Notes: a model not told the origin generated them from the sequence alone. DNA of 64,000 bases from Streptomyces sp. CC0208 (GCF_003443735.1 NZ_CP031969.1:372001-436000); one strand, 5' to 3'; numbered from the stretch's first letter, positions 17,300-26,090 are shown. Program-made: numbers and translations.

Positions 17300-17314
17300 T
17301 TGCCGGACCGGCAA
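17300..17314. promoter_or_regulatory. Perfect palindrome in the methyltransferase promoter region
   Basis: TTGCCGG-A-CCGGCAA, two 7-bp arms around one base, lies between the methyltransferase (start 17205) and the 3' end of the P450 gene (17412). The position suits an operator for the methyltransferase. Confidence 0.5.
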
Positions 17315-17411
17315 ATCAAGAGGCTATTGACCATGCGCCTGCCGGCTTTCCGGTCGTGGGTGCAGTCGTCGGCGCCCGGCAGCGCGGTACTCCTACGCCC
17401 GCCCGACCGAC

Positions 17412-18590
17412 CTACACCGTGACAGGAAGCTCCGCGAGCCCTCGAACGAGACGAGTGCGCCGCCATTCCAGTCGATCGGACGGTACGGCCAGACGGATGC
17501 CGGGGAACCGAGTCAGCACCGCTCGCAGGGCGATCTCCGCCTCGGCCTTGGCCAGGGGCGCGCCGACACAGCGGTGGATGCCGTGGCCGAAGCTGAGATG
17601 ACCAGAGGCGTCTCGGTCCAGATCGAGCAGGTCCGGCGACGGGAATCGCGTGGGATCGCGGTTGGCTGCGCCGAGTGCGACCAGTACCGGGGCCCCGGGC
17701 GGAATGTCGACACCGCCGAGCGCGACCGCCTCCGTCGTGAAACGGAAGGTGGCTGTACTGACGGGGGAATCGAACCGCAGCAACTCGTCCAGCACGGCCG
17801 GGATGTCGTCCGGATTCCCCCGAAGGCGATCCAACTCGGCGGGGCGCTGCAACAGTGCCAGGGCCGCGTTGCCGAGGAAGTTGGTCGTGGTCTCGTGCCC
17901 GGCCACGAGTAACAGCACCGCCAGGGAGACCAGTTCCTCCTCGCTCAGACGCTCTGCTCCGTCGCGAGCCGAGATGAGCCGGTCGAGAAGACTCTCACCG
18001 GGGCGCAGGCGCTTGGCGGCGACCAGGCCCGTCATGTAGTCGGCCATGGAATGCGAGGCCGCGTCTATGACGTCGGGCCTGCCTGCCGCGAACAGTTCTC
18101 CCGACCAGCGCCGGACGTCGGGCCGATCCTCCTGCGGGACTCCGAGCAGCTGACAGATCACGATGACCGGCAGCGGCACCGCCAGGGCGGCCACGAAGTC
18201 GAACCGTTCACCGACCGGCCATCGGTCCAGCAGTTCCTCGGTGACCCGCGCGATGAACGGACGCAGCTGCGCAACGGCCCCGGCCGTGAACGCCTTGGTC
18301 ACCAGCTTGCGCAGCCGGGTATGCCGGGGCGGGTCGGTGGCCAGCATGGTGTGCGCCACCGCGGGGTGCAGACGACGGCGTGACTCCTTGCCCGCGAAGA
18401 AGGCGGCCGTGTCCTTCGAGAGCCGAGGGTCGCAAAGGGCTTTTCTGGCTTCCGCGTAGCCGGTGACCAGGTAGCTGGGGCGCCCGCCCGACTCCGTGGG
18501 CATGAACTGCACAGGGCATCTGGACCGCATGGCCGCAAGGGTCGGGTAGGGATCCTGGAGGAAGCGGGGGTCCTGAGTCGGGTCGGTCAT
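17412..18590 (-). CDS. Cytochrome P450
   Basis: 392 residues from the ATG at 18590; the upstream frame extension has no coding signature. The I-helix oxygen-activation motif is AGHETT (230-235), the K-helix ExxR is ELLR (269-272), and the heme loop FGHGIHRCVG places the axial thiolate at Cys341. Length and motifs fit soluble bacterial class I P450s (CYP105/107-like). No ferredoxin or reductase gene is adjacent, so electrons would come from partners elsewhere. The substrate is unknown. It is divergent from the caspase-like gene with about 125 bp between starts. Confidence 0.92.
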   Translation of the reverse strand: MTDPTQDPRFLQDPYPTLAAMRSRCPVQFMPTESGGRPSYLVTGYAEARKALCDPRLSKDTAAFFAGKESRRRLHPAVAHTMLATDPPRHTRLRKLVTKAFTAGAVAQLRPFIARVTEELLDRWPVGERFDFVAALAVPLPVIVICQLLGVPQEDRPDVRRWSGELFAAGRPDVIDAASHSMADYMTGLVAAKRLRPGESLLDRLISARDGAERLSEEELVSLAVLLLVAGHETTTNFLGNAALALLQRPAELDRLRGNPDDIPAVLDELLRFDSPVSTATFRFTTEAVALGGVDIPPGAPVLVALGAANRDPTRFPSPDLLDLDRDASGHLSFGHGIHRCVGAPLAKAEAEIALRAVLTRFPGIRLAVPSDRLEWRRTRLVRGLAELPVTV

Positions 18591-18715
18591 GCATCCAGAC
18601 TCCAACGGACTCTGACTCACCGTCATCGGCGACACGCCCAAGGCGGTGCCGACCCCGCCCTCCGCGATTTGCCAATCGGCGGTGTCGGCGGCTGTGGCCG
18701 TGGCATCGTGGGCGA

Positions 18716-19321
18716 GTGGTGCGTGGAGAGGAAGAGGAGTGGCTGGCGACCCAGCGTCCGTCACGGGTACGCGAGGTCCAGGCCGGTCGCCTGGCCTGGA
18801 CCGAGATCGACCTGATCGACCTCGGGGGCGGGTTCGCGCGTCCGTTGCGTGACGGGTTGGAAGCCTTCGGTGTCCAGGTCAACTATCTGCGCGTCGGTCA
18901 GCCTCGCCATCTGGTGGCCGCGTTGGACGGCAGCAGACCGATCGCCCCCTATGTGATCTTGTCCTGCCACGGCGACGAGGGCCGCATCCTGATGGAGGAC
19001 GTCGCCGAAGAGCTGGCCAGATTCCAGCCGTTCAACGGTGACATCGGTCCGGACCGCGTACGCGAACATTTCCGGCTGCCAGGCAGCGTCACGCTCGTCA
19101 CCGGATGTGACACGGGGGATCCCGCGCTCGCCGGCGCCTTCCTCGACGCCGGTGCCGATGTCTATGTCGCCCCTCGGGGCGCCCCGTTCGGCTACGCGAG
19201 CATGTTCGCCCCGTTGTTCTTTTTCTACGAGCTCACAGAACAGCGCACTCCCCTGGAGGCCGTCGAACGCCTGCGCGCGCACGACGACGAACTCGCCATG
19301 TGGGAGCTATATCAACGCTGA
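18716..19321 (+). CDS. Caspase/CHAT-fold-like protein of unknown function
   Basis: About 201 residues; the start is uncertain between the GTGs at 18716 and 18719 and has no strong binding site. The protein has a beta-strand ending in ILSCHGDEG (about residues 81-89) and later a strand ending in LVTGCDTGDP (about 126-135). A strand-His-Gly and a strand-Gly-Cys pair is the arrangement of the His-Cys dyad in clan CD (caspase, gingipain, CHAT) folds. VYVAPRGAPFG and a helical C-terminus (TPLEAVERLRAHDDEL) follow. Similar actinobacterial proteins are sometimes annotated as delta-aminolevulinate dehydratase, which the sequence does not support. Peptidase activity is inference. Confidence 0.55.
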   Translation: MVRGEEEEWLATQRPSRVREVQAGRLAWTEIDLIDLGGGFARPLRDGLEAFGVQVNYLRVGQPRHLVAALDGSRPIAPYVILSCHGDEGRILMEDVAEELARFQPFNGDIGPDRVREHFRLPGSVTLVTGCDTGDPALAGAFLDAGADVYVAPRGAPFGYASMFAPLFFFYELTEQRTPLEAVERLRAHDDELAMWELYQR

Positions 19322-19454
19322 CCGGAAAGCGTGCAGCATCCGGTTCGCATGCCAGCCACTATGGGCTCAATTCTTCCTGTCGCCAGCGGGAGTTCCGTCC
19401 TTTCACACGTGGGCGAGCATTGCGTAGATGTACTCACCGCCCCAACGCGCTTCG

Positions 19455-19525
19455 TCGAGATCGCAGAGCGCGCGCGGCTTCGGTGACGTAGCCCTGTCCG
19501 GCGTACTGCGGGTGCGGGACGGCCG
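19455..19525 (-). pseudogene. Short GNAT acetyltransferase fragment
   Basis: The minus frame reads VPHPQYAGQGYVTEAARAL, matching the acetyl-CoA binding motif A (Q/RxxGxG/A) of GNAT enzymes. Sequence on both sides is not recognisable in any frame. With only about 20 residues this is a weak call. The rest of 19322-19573 shows nothing else. Confidence 0.4.
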
Positions 19526-19573
19526 ACCTCAATTCTCCCCGAACAGTTCGGAGCAAAGTGATTCAATGACTCA

Positions 19574-20110
19574 ATGCTGAAGGACGGGGCATTCCTGGGT
19601 CCGCTGGAGCTGCACGACGGACGTTGGGTCGTCGGGGACGCCACGCGAGCGGGCACTCGCTGGGTGGAGTTGCGCCCGGACGGGCTCTACCAGCACGAGC
19701 CGGATTCCGAAGGACAGCTGTTCCCCTGGCCCAGGATCATGACTGGCATCTGGATCACCTGGGGCAAGCACCCTTGGAACTCGGTCAGCAGGGGCAGCTA
19801 CACGGTCAAGGGCATGGTCGCCGGGCGCGGCGGAGGCTGGCTGCACATGACGCTGCGCCACCCGTACGAAGACTGCCAACTGCGCTTCGACCAGCACGCG
19901 CGCCTGTACAGGGCCGTGGACGTCCTGCGGCTGGAGTATCTGCTGCGGCACCTCATCGACGAGGGAAAGCCGCATCTCCTCGGCGACCCGGAATGGGTGG
20001 GCGACGCCGTGGCACACCTGACCGGTGGAAAGAACCGCTGGATCACCAGCCGTGCGCTGCGGCGGACGGCAGCGGAAGCTGTGACGGTGGCCGGCCCGGA
20101 CAGCCCCTGA
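19574..20110 (+). CDS. Hypothetical protein
   Basis: 178 residues, soluble, with no signal or membrane segment. It opens LKDGAFLGPLELHDGRWVVGDATRAG and contains many Trp and aromatic residues in beta-strand-like stretches (RWVELRPDGLYQHE, LFPWPRIMTGIWITW, GGWLHMTLRHPYEDCQLRFD), followed by two helices (VDVLRLEYLLRHLIDEGKPHLL) and a final helix. A PH-like barrel with a helical tail is a plausible fold, but no family is recognised. Codon usage is normal, so it is probably a real gene. It has no obvious operon partner. Confidence 0.6.
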   Translation: MLKDGAFLGPLELHDGRWVVGDATRAGTRWVELRPDGLYQHEPDSEGQLFPWPRIMTGIWITWGKHPWNSVSRGSYTVKGMVAGRGGGWLHMTLRHPYEDCQLRFDQHARLYRAVDVLRLEYLLRHLIDEGKPHLLGDPEWVGDAVAHLTGGKNRWITSRALRRTAAEAVTVAGPDSP

Positions 20111-20230
20111 CGGCCCGCTCGCACCTTCGGCACTTCGCGGGAAGTCCGCCCACGACCGTCCGCACGCCGGTCTGAACTCCGTAAGTCTCAGCCCCTGCCG
20201 TCGCGACACCCCACGGGGAAGTCCGTGCAG

Positions 20231-21445
20231 TCATGCCGCCAGGCGGGTGCCGCGGCGCCAGACCGCTCGCGTGTTGAGGGTGTCGCTGATGTTGCTGGTC
20301 GGATCGCCGTCGACCAGCAGAAGGTCGGCGCGGAGTCCCTCGGCGATACGGCCCCGGTCGCTGAGCCGGAAGCAGCGGGCTGTGGTCGCTGTGGCCGCGC
20401 GCAGGGCCCGTGCGGGCGTGAGGCCGGCCGCCACGAGGTATTGCAGTTCGTGGTGCAGGCTCGCTCCGTGTGCCAGGCCCCCGAAGAACGTCTCGGGCAT
20501 GGAGGCGTCGGTGCCGGCCAGCACGTCGACGCCGGCGGCGTCCAGAGCGCGCACGGTGTCGTACACGTCGTCGAGCTTGCCCTGCGGGTAGCGGTCGTAG
20601 CTGGACCGCAGGGTTCGTTCCCATGCGCTGTCGAGGCGTGCGGCGACCCGGGGGTCGTCGGCGAGTTCGCTGCCGGTGATTCCCATCATCGAGGCATTGA
20701 GGCTGATGCAGGGAATGACGAACATGCCCGCGTCCTTGATGAGGGCGATGATCTCGGCGGTGTGCGGCTGGTCCATGAACACGTGGGTGAGGCCGTCGAT
20801 GCCGGCTTCGGCCGCCGTCCTGGTGGCCTCCACTGTCAGCGCGTGGGCCACGGTCAGGGCACCGTACTTCTTCGCTTCGGCCACACCGGCGGCCACGGTG
20901 GCCCCGTCGAGCGAGGGCAGGCCAGGGTGTCCCTCCACGCTGCCGTCGTCGATCATGAACTTGATGAAGTCGGAGCCCCGGGCGAGGAGTTGGGGCACGA
21001 AGGCGGCCGCTTCCTCGGGTGTACTGGAGAACGGCATCAAGGGCATCACCGGGGGGAGATCCCGCGTCGGCCGGAAGCCTTCGGGCATCAGTTCGCTCGG
21101 GTGACCCCCGGGCGGTGTGATGGCAAAGCCGGACGAGCGCACGTCAGCCAGGCTGTCGTCCTCGGTGATGAGCCCCCGGTTCTCCCGGGTGTTCATCCCC
21201 TGCATCTCCAGTTCGGTCGTCACCCCGAACCGCAGGGCGAGTGCCAGGGAACCCGGAGCGGAGTGAACGTGGGCGTCGATGAGTCCTGGCAGCAGCGTGG
21301 CGCCGCTGCCGTCCACGATCTCGCTGTCACGAGGGGCCTCGCCACCGACGCGAGCGATCCTCCCGCCGTCGATGATCACGGTCCGCACGCCTGTCGACTT
21401 CTCTCCGTCGAAGATCTGCGCATTGGTGATCGCGGTGAGCGCCAT
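20231..21445 (-). CDS. Amidohydrolase (imidazolonepropionase/prolidase-like metal-dependent hydrolase)
   Basis: 404 residues. DAHVH (about 57-61) is the first metal-binding HxH of the amidohydrolase barrel. FIKFMIDDG supplies the bridging lysine region, VAHALTVEA and DGLTHVF provide the next histidines, and LAGTDAS holds the catalytic aspartate. The N- and C-terminal strands (ITNAQIFDGE, IAEGLRADLLLVDGDP) form the usual beta-sandwich. The substrate is unknown; relatives cleave dipeptides, ureas or cyclic amides. It is divergent from a MarR gene with an inverted repeat between them, so MarR control is likely. Confidence 0.87.
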   Translation of the reverse strand: MALTAITNAQIFDGEKSTGVRTVIIDGGRIARVGGEAPRDSEIVDGSGATLLPGLIDAHVHSAPGSLALALRFGVTTELEMQGMNTRENRGLITEDDSLADVRSSGFAITPPGGHPSELMPEGFRPTRDLPPVMPLMPFSSTPEEAAAFVPQLLARGSDFIKFMIDDGSVEGHPGLPSLDGATVAAGVAEAKKYGALTVAHALTVEATRTAAEAGIDGLTHVFMDQPHTAEIIALIKDAGMFVIPCISLNASMMGITGSELADDPRVAARLDSAWERTLRSSYDRYPQGKLDDVYDTVRALDAAGVDVLAGTDASMPETFFGGLAHGASLHHELQYLVAAGLTPARALRAATATTARCFRLSDRGRIAEGLRADLLLVDGDPTSNISDTLNTRAVWRRGTRLAA

Positions 21446-21478
21446 AGCAGTCCGCCTCGTTTTCTCGCTCGTCCAAGA

Positions 21479-21520
21479 TTTACATACCCTAAGCTATATA
21501 CATATCCGGAGGTATGCAAA
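21479..21520. promoter_or_regulatory. Inverted repeat between the amidohydrolase and MarR genes
   Basis: TTTACATACC (21479-21488) and GGTATGCAAA (21511-21520) are complementary with one mismatch. The span between them is AT-rich and contains TATATA. This is the expected place for a MarR operator covering both divergent promoters. Confidence 0.55.
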
Positions 21521-21548
21521 TGTGTGGACTGGGCCTAGACTCAGTCGC

Positions 21549-22016
21549 ATGAGCAGCCCGTCCTTCTCCGACCAGCCTTCCGACGACACGGCGTTGGACC
21601 AGATCGGCCCCGCGCTGTCACGTCTGCGGCGACGCGCACCGGCATCGAGCAAGGACCTCTCGCGCAACCTCGTACTCAATGTGATCGCCGATGCGCCGGG
21701 CGAGACGACCGTGGGTGGGCTCGCTGCCGAGATGGGCGTGGCCCAGCCGGTGGCCAGCCGTACCGTCGCCGCCTGCATCGAGGACGGGCTGCTGCGCCGG
21801 ACGGCGTCCCAGCTCGACGGTCGCCGCACCGTGCTCGAACTCACCGAGCACGGCGAGGCCGAGCGCAACCGCTTCGCCGCTGAACAGCGCAAGGCGTTTC
21901 AGGAGATCACCGCTGCCTGGTCGCCGGAGGAGCGGATTCAGTTCGCGCGTCTCCTGGCTCGATACGGAGCTGACGCCACCGCATGGTCCAGGAAACAGGC
22001 CGCGAGCCGCGACTGA
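21549..22016 (+). CDS. MarR family transcriptional regulator
   Basis: 155 residues from the ATG at 21549. The wHTH runs from TTVGGLAAEMGVAQPVASRTVAACIEDGLL through the wing (QLDGRRTVLELTEHG), with flanking dimerisation helices. It is divergent from the amidohydrolase gene with 103 bp between them. MarR proteins respond to small aromatic or oxidant ligands and typically repress a divergent enzyme gene. Confidence 0.87.
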   Translation: MSSPSFSDQPSDDTALDQIGPALSRLRRRAPASSKDLSRNLVLNVIADAPGETTVGGLAAEMGVAQPVASRTVAACIEDGLLRRTASQLDGRRTVLELTEHGEAERNRFAAEQRKAFQEITAAWSPEERIQFARLLARYGADATAWSRKQAASRD

Positions 22017-22079
22017 ACGAGCGGTGCCGCTCTGCTGCGTGAGCGATGAGTTCGGGCGGCGGATCGGGTCTGCCCTGGC

Positions 22080-22280
22080 ATGACTCGAATCATCGCTGAC
22101 ATGTCGGTCTCTCCCGATGGCTACGCCGCCGGACCCGACCCCGAGTCCGGCCTCTGCCTCGGCCTCGGCCTCGGCCCGCACGACGATCGCGCCCGCCACA
22201 GTGCCCCCGAGGCGGTGGCGTCGGAGAGCGGCAAGGACCGCGACACATCTGGCCTACGACGTCCAGCGGTGATCCGATGA
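22080..22280 (+). pseudogene. Dihydrofolate reductase family remnant (N-terminus only)
   Basis: TRIIADMSVSPDGYAAGPDPESG matches the first 22 residues of RibD_C-like dihydrofolate reductases. It then runs into a GCCTCG hexamer repeat (about 22156-22174) and non-homologous sequence until a stop just past the start of the next gene. The active-site GRxTY and the C-terminal domain are absent. Probably a deletion that joined the start of this gene to the promoter region of the hydrolase. Confidence 0.65.
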
Positions 22281-23119
22281 CCACTGTCAACGCCCGTGGA
22301 ATCGTCCTGGGCATCGAGTCGTTCGGTGACCACGACGCGCCACTCGTCCTGCTCGCGGGCGGGACGACGATGCTCTCCTGGCCCGACGCACTGTGTGAGC
22401 GCCTCGCGGCCGAAGGGCGCCGGGTGGTGCGCTACGACCTTCGTGACAGCGGGGAGTCGACGACCACGGATCCCACGGCGCCCGCCTACACCCTGCGCGA
22501 CCTGGCCACCGACGCGGCGGCCCTCGCTGACGCGCTCGGCGGCGGACCTGCGCACCTTGCGGGGATCGGGGTCGGCGGGATGGTCGCCCAGGTGGCGGTG
22601 CTCGACCATCCGGACGCGTTCTCGGCGCTCACCCTGGTGGGCACCCGCGCGGTTGCCCCCGGCCCGGTCGACGAGGATCTCCCCGACCATGACCAGGCGA
22701 CGATGCGTCAGCTGTTCGCGCGCGTGATGCCGGACTGGACCGACCGTGAGGCCGTCGCGGCCTTCGCCGCCGCCGGTGCGGAGATCCTCGGCGACGACCC
22801 CGTCGCCGCGCACGCCACCGCTGCGCGCATCTGGGACCGCACGCCCGGCACCGCACCCCCGGTCCAGATGGCCAACCAGATGGGCGTGGTGTTTGCCGGC
22901 CTCGACTGCGAACCCCGCTGGCGCGAGCGACTGCCCGAGATCGAGGTCCCCACACTCGTCGTCCACGGCCGCCGCAACCCGTTCTTCCCCGTGGGCAACG
23001 GCGAAGCGATCGCGCGCGACATCCCCGGAGCACGGATGCTCGTCCTGGAGGAGGCCGCCACGGCGATTCCCGACGCGGCGGTCGGCGAGCTCACCGAGGC
23101 GATGCTCAGTCTCGAATGA
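22277..23119 (+). CDS. Alpha/beta-hydrolase fold protein lacking all three catalytic residues
   Basis: 280 residues. The fold is complete: APLVLLAGG oxyanion strand, VVRYDLRDSGES after strand 4, the nucleophile-elbow strand, a helical lid, and PTLVVHG plus a C-terminal strand. At the elbow the usual G-x-S-x-G-G is GIGVGG, so residue 98 is Gly instead of Ser. The acid position reads HGRRNPFFP (Asn234 where relatives have Asp). The base position reads LEEAATAIP (Thr262 where relatives have GH). The related protein at 63206 keeps Ser, Asp and His. Codon bias is normal and the frame is intact, so this may be a pseudoenzyme rather than a fresh pseudogene. The substrate or ligand is unknown. Confidence 0.8.
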   Translation: MTTVNARGIVLGIESFGDHDAPLVLLAGGTTMLSWPDALCERLAAEGRRVVRYDLRDSGESTTTDPTAPAYTLRDLATDAAALADALGGGPAHLAGIGVGGMVAQVAVLDHPDAFSALTLVGTRAVAPGPVDEDLPDHDQATMRQLFARVMPDWTDREAVAAFAAAGAEILGDDPVAAHATAARIWDRTPGTAPPVQMANQMGVVFAGLDCEPRWRERLPEIEVPTLVVHGRRNPFFPVGNGEAIARDIPGARMLVLEEAATAIPDAAVGELTEAMLSLE

Positions 23120-23175
23120 CCCGGGGTTGATCCAGAGGGAGGCCCGATGTCAGTGCCGGCTGGAAGACTGCCCGC

Positions 23176-23772
23176 ATGATCGAACCGAACCCGAAAGCGG
23201 ACCTACTTCGATACCTGCAAGAAGCGCGTGATGCCCTGGTCTGGAAGCTCGACGGGCTCTCGGAATACGACATCCGGCGCCCGCTGACTCCCACGGGAAC
23301 GAATCTGCTGGGGCTGGTCAAACATGTCGCCGGCGTGGAGCTGGGGTACTTCGGCGACACGTTCGGGCGGCCGTTCTTCGACGAGCGACCGCCGACCTGG
23401 TGGTACACGCAGGACACGGAACCCAACGCGGACATGTGGGCCACGGCAGACGAGTCACGCGAAGACATCGTCGGGCTGTATCGCCTCGCGTGGGAGCACT
23501 CCGACAGCACGATCGCGATGCTGCCGCTGGACGCGGTCGGCGGCGTGCCGTGGTGGCCGGAGGAACGTCGCGAGGCGACACTGCACCACATCCTGGTACG
23601 CGTGATCTCCGATACGCAGCGGCACGCGGGCCACGCGGACATCGTGCGGGAACTCATCGACGGATCCGTCGGGTGTTCGCAGGGCAAGGGCGACTTGCCG
23701 CCAGGTGACCAGGCATGGTGGGCGAGCTACCGGAGCCGGCTGGAGCGCGTGGCGCGGGAAGTCGGCGGCTGA
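23176..23772 (+). CDS. DinB family (DUF664) protein
   Basis: 198 residues. KADLLRYLQEARDALVWKLDGLSEYDIRRPLTPTGTNLLGLVKHVAGVELGYFG is the typical first part of actinobacterial DinB/DUF664 four-helix-bundle proteins. The metal-binding histidines are visible as VKHV (first), ATLHHIL and ISDTQRHAGHADIV (the conserved HxxxH). In actinobacteria such proteins include mycothiol-dependent transferases and maleylpyruvate isomerase-like enzymes. The particular reaction cannot be told. It follows the pseudoenzyme gene after 56 bp on the same strand. Confidence 0.85.
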   Translation: MIEPNPKADLLRYLQEARDALVWKLDGLSEYDIRRPLTPTGTNLLGLVKHVAGVELGYFGDTFGRPFFDERPPTWWYTQDTEPNADMWATADESREDIVGLYRLAWEHSDSTIAMLPLDAVGGVPWWPEERREATLHHILVRVISDTQRHAGHADIVRELIDGSVGCSQGKGDLPPGDQAWWASYRSRLERVAREVGG

Positions 23773-23786
23773 TCCCGGCCGTGGCC

Positions 23787-24756
23787 CTATCCGTGGTTCA
23801 GGTGGGCCAGCAGCAGGTTCGGGTCCGGCTCGGTGGCGAAGTACGAGGCGCTGGGGACGTAGACCGTCCGGTGCCGTACGGCCACGGAGGTCGGGTTCGA
23901 GAGCCCGTCCTGCTGGGTGAGGACGACGGAGTGGGTGCCGTCCGGGCAGACCACGACGACCTGGTTGGTGGCGTTGACTGCGGCAAGGACCGTGTCACCG
24001 TGGCGTGAGGTGAACGCGAAGTCGTCGATACCGCCGAGACCTGTCGCCCGGGTCTCGATCGGGCCCGCGGCGCCGTTTCGTCGTACGGGGATGCGCAGCA
24101 GCGTCCCACGGTCGGTGTTGGACACCCATACGGCGTCGTCGTGGACCTTGATGCCGTTGGCGCCGAAGCCGGTTCCGGACGGGACCGGGGTGAGAGCCGT
24201 TCCCGTGGCCCACGCGGTGCGCTCGCCTCCTGCCATGGGCACGCGCCAGAGGATTCCCCGCACCGGGTCGGCCGCGTAGAGCACGCCTCGGTGCTCGTCG
24301 AGGGCCAGACCGTTGGGCAACCCGTTGGCGGGCAGCTGTGCGATCTGCTGGGGCTTGCTGCCGTCGGGGGCGATACGCCAGATGCCGGTCTTGCTGGTAC
24401 CGGTGGCGTAGTTGACGTAGAGCGTTGCCGTCGTGGGCGCGGGCGATGCCGAGAACGATCGCGTTGTGGACGATGGGGGTGTTCGGGTTCGCGACGGCGG
24501 GCAGGGTGACGCGTCTGCGGATGTCTCCGTGCCGGGTGACGTTGGCGACCTGGCGGGCGAAAGCGAAGGTCAGGTCGGCGGAGCCGTCGGGCTCGACCGC
24601 GATGTTCTCGGGTGTCTCCCCGGCGGCGAAGTCGAAGTGGGCGACCAAACGCGGCTGCGACACGATCGGCTCGTCACCGGAAGCGGGGCCCGATGCGAGC
24701 ACGCCGAGGGCGACGGCGGTCGCGGCGATACCGGCCAGGTGCGGGAGTCGGGGCAT
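23787..24756 (-). pseudogene. Secreted SMP-30/gluconolactonase-like beta-propeller, frameshifted
   Basis: The ATG at 24756 follows CAAGGAGAGG and starts a signal peptide (LPHLAGIAATAVALGVLASGPASG). The first frame continues to IVLGIARAHDG near 24437; the homologous continuation (TLYVNYATGTSKTGIWRI, NGLPNGLALDEHRGVLYAADP) is in the next frame and runs to the TAG at 23787. A one-base indel near 24430-24440 therefore breaks the gene. All else, including propeller motifs (NGIKVHDDAVWVSN, GGIDDFAFT), is intact, so this is either recent or a sequencing error. The family comprises lactonases and lipoprotein-like propellers. Confidence 0.75.
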
Positions 24757-25151
24757 GAACCTCTCCTTGGGCTGCGACACGCGCCACCGCTGTGGCGCCG
24801 GAGGCAGACTGCGGTACGCCGGTCGGCGACCACCGGAGTCACGGCCGGGGAGGTCACCCTCGCGGCCCACGGTTCAAGAGGAGAGGGTCCCCCGCCTTGC
24901 TCCCGGCGCCTCTTCGGTCGGCGTGGGCATCGCGACTGACGTCTCGACCCGTACCACGCCGATCCTGATGCCGGCCCGACTGCGGGCCAGGATGCGAGAT
25001 CACTCCTCGCGGGCGACGCTGGTGCCGTGTCCGAGCGTCGAGCGATCGTCCACCCGCCGTCTGACACCGGCGGCCGCCTGGTGCGCATCGGCGACCGGAG
25101 CCACGGCACCCACTCGGACATGAACGAACGGCACGAGGGCCGATCAGAGGG
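24757..25151. other. Intergenic region without recognised features
   Basis: Divergent space between the SMP-30-like relic and the coiled-coil gene. A small GGCCCGACTGCGGGCC-type hairpin lies near 24973-24990. No reading frame matches a family I recognise, and no repeat was seen. Confidence 0.4.
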
Positions 25152-26090
25152 ATGACCGCCGTGAGCAGGCGCAAGGGCGCGAAGACCGGCACGGAACGCG
25201 ATGTGGAAGCGGTTCTCGACGACCTCTACACCACTCCGCCGGCCGACTTCGTCGCCCGACGTGAGGAGTTGGCCGCCGCGGCCAAAGCGGCCGGCCACGT
25301 CGACGATGCCCGCCGGATCCACGCTGCCCGCCGCCCCACCCTGGCGGCCTGGGCCGCGAACCTCCTGCTGCGTTCCCAGCCGCAGGAGAGCCGGCAGTTC
25401 CTGGAGCTGGGGCAGGCCTTGCGCGAGGCGTACCGCACCCTGGACGCCGTAGGGATCAACGAGCTGTCCGAGCAGCGGCGGCGCATCGTGGCTGCCTTGT
25501 CCGGGCAGGCGGCGCAGCTTGCTCAGGAGGCCGGGCACCGACTGTCGGACCAGGTCCGGCAGGATGTCGAATCCACTCTGCGCGCCGTGCTGACTGATCC
25601 GGATGCGGCCGACCGCTGGGCCGGCGGCCGCCTGGAGGGCGCTCTCACCCCGCCGTCGGACTTTCCCGGCACCGCCCCGCCGACCGGCGCCGCGCACAAG
25701 CCACGCCGCGAGACGACTCCGCGGCCGTCGGCGCGGACGCGGGGGAAGAACGAACTCGCCGAGCGGCGCCGCCAAAGGGAAGAGCGGCTCGATCACGCCC
25801 GGACAACGGCCGAAGAGGCCGCGCGGCGATTGCGGGACGCCCGGACGGAAGAAGCCGAGGCTGAAGCGGCGCGGCAGCAGGCACGCGACCGGCACGACCA
25901 GGCCCGGCAAGAGGTGTCCGCCGCCGAGCAGCAACTGCAACAGGCACGGCAGGAACTCCAGCGAGCCGACCGCGGAGAGCAGGAGGCCGAGGAACGCAGC
26001 CACGCGGCCGCTGACGCACACGCACGGGCCCGGCAGGAAGCGCGCGAGGCTGAACGTGAGGTGAAGCGCCTGACCTCACGCAAGACATAG
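25152..26090 (+). CDS. Hypothetical actinobacterial protein with long C-terminal coiled coil
   Basis: 312 residues. The first 60 residues (LDDLYTTPPADFVARREELAAAAKAAGHVDDARRI, then ARRPTLAAWAANLL) match a conserved actinobacterial N-terminal domain of unknown role. After a Pro-rich hinge (about 165-195), residues about 200-310 are almost purely Glu, Arg, Ala and Gln in heptad pattern, a long single coiled coil or ER/K-type helix. No signal or membrane segment. A structural or nucleoid/cytoskeletal role is possible but not shown. Usually annotated hypothetical. Confidence 0.7.
   Translation: MTAVSRRKGAKTGTERDVEAVLDDLYTTPPADFVARREELAAAAKAAGHVDDARRIHAARRPTLAAWAANLLLRSQPQESRQFLELGQALREAYRTLDAVGINELSEQRRRIVAALSGQAAQLAQEAGHRLSDQVRQDVESTLRAVLTDPDAADRWAGGRLEGALTPPSDFPGTAPPTGAAHKPRRETTPRPSARTRGKNELAERRRQREERLDHARTTAEEAARRLRDARTEEAEAEAARQQARDRHDQARQEVSAAEQQLQQARQELQRADRGEQEAEERSHAAADAHARARQEAREAEREVKRLTSRKT

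Noticed and set aside
24900..25150. Plus- and minus-strand open frames between the SMP-30-like relic and the coiled-coil gene
   Set aside because: No start with a binding site and no recognisable motif; composition alone is not sufficient in GC-rich DNA.
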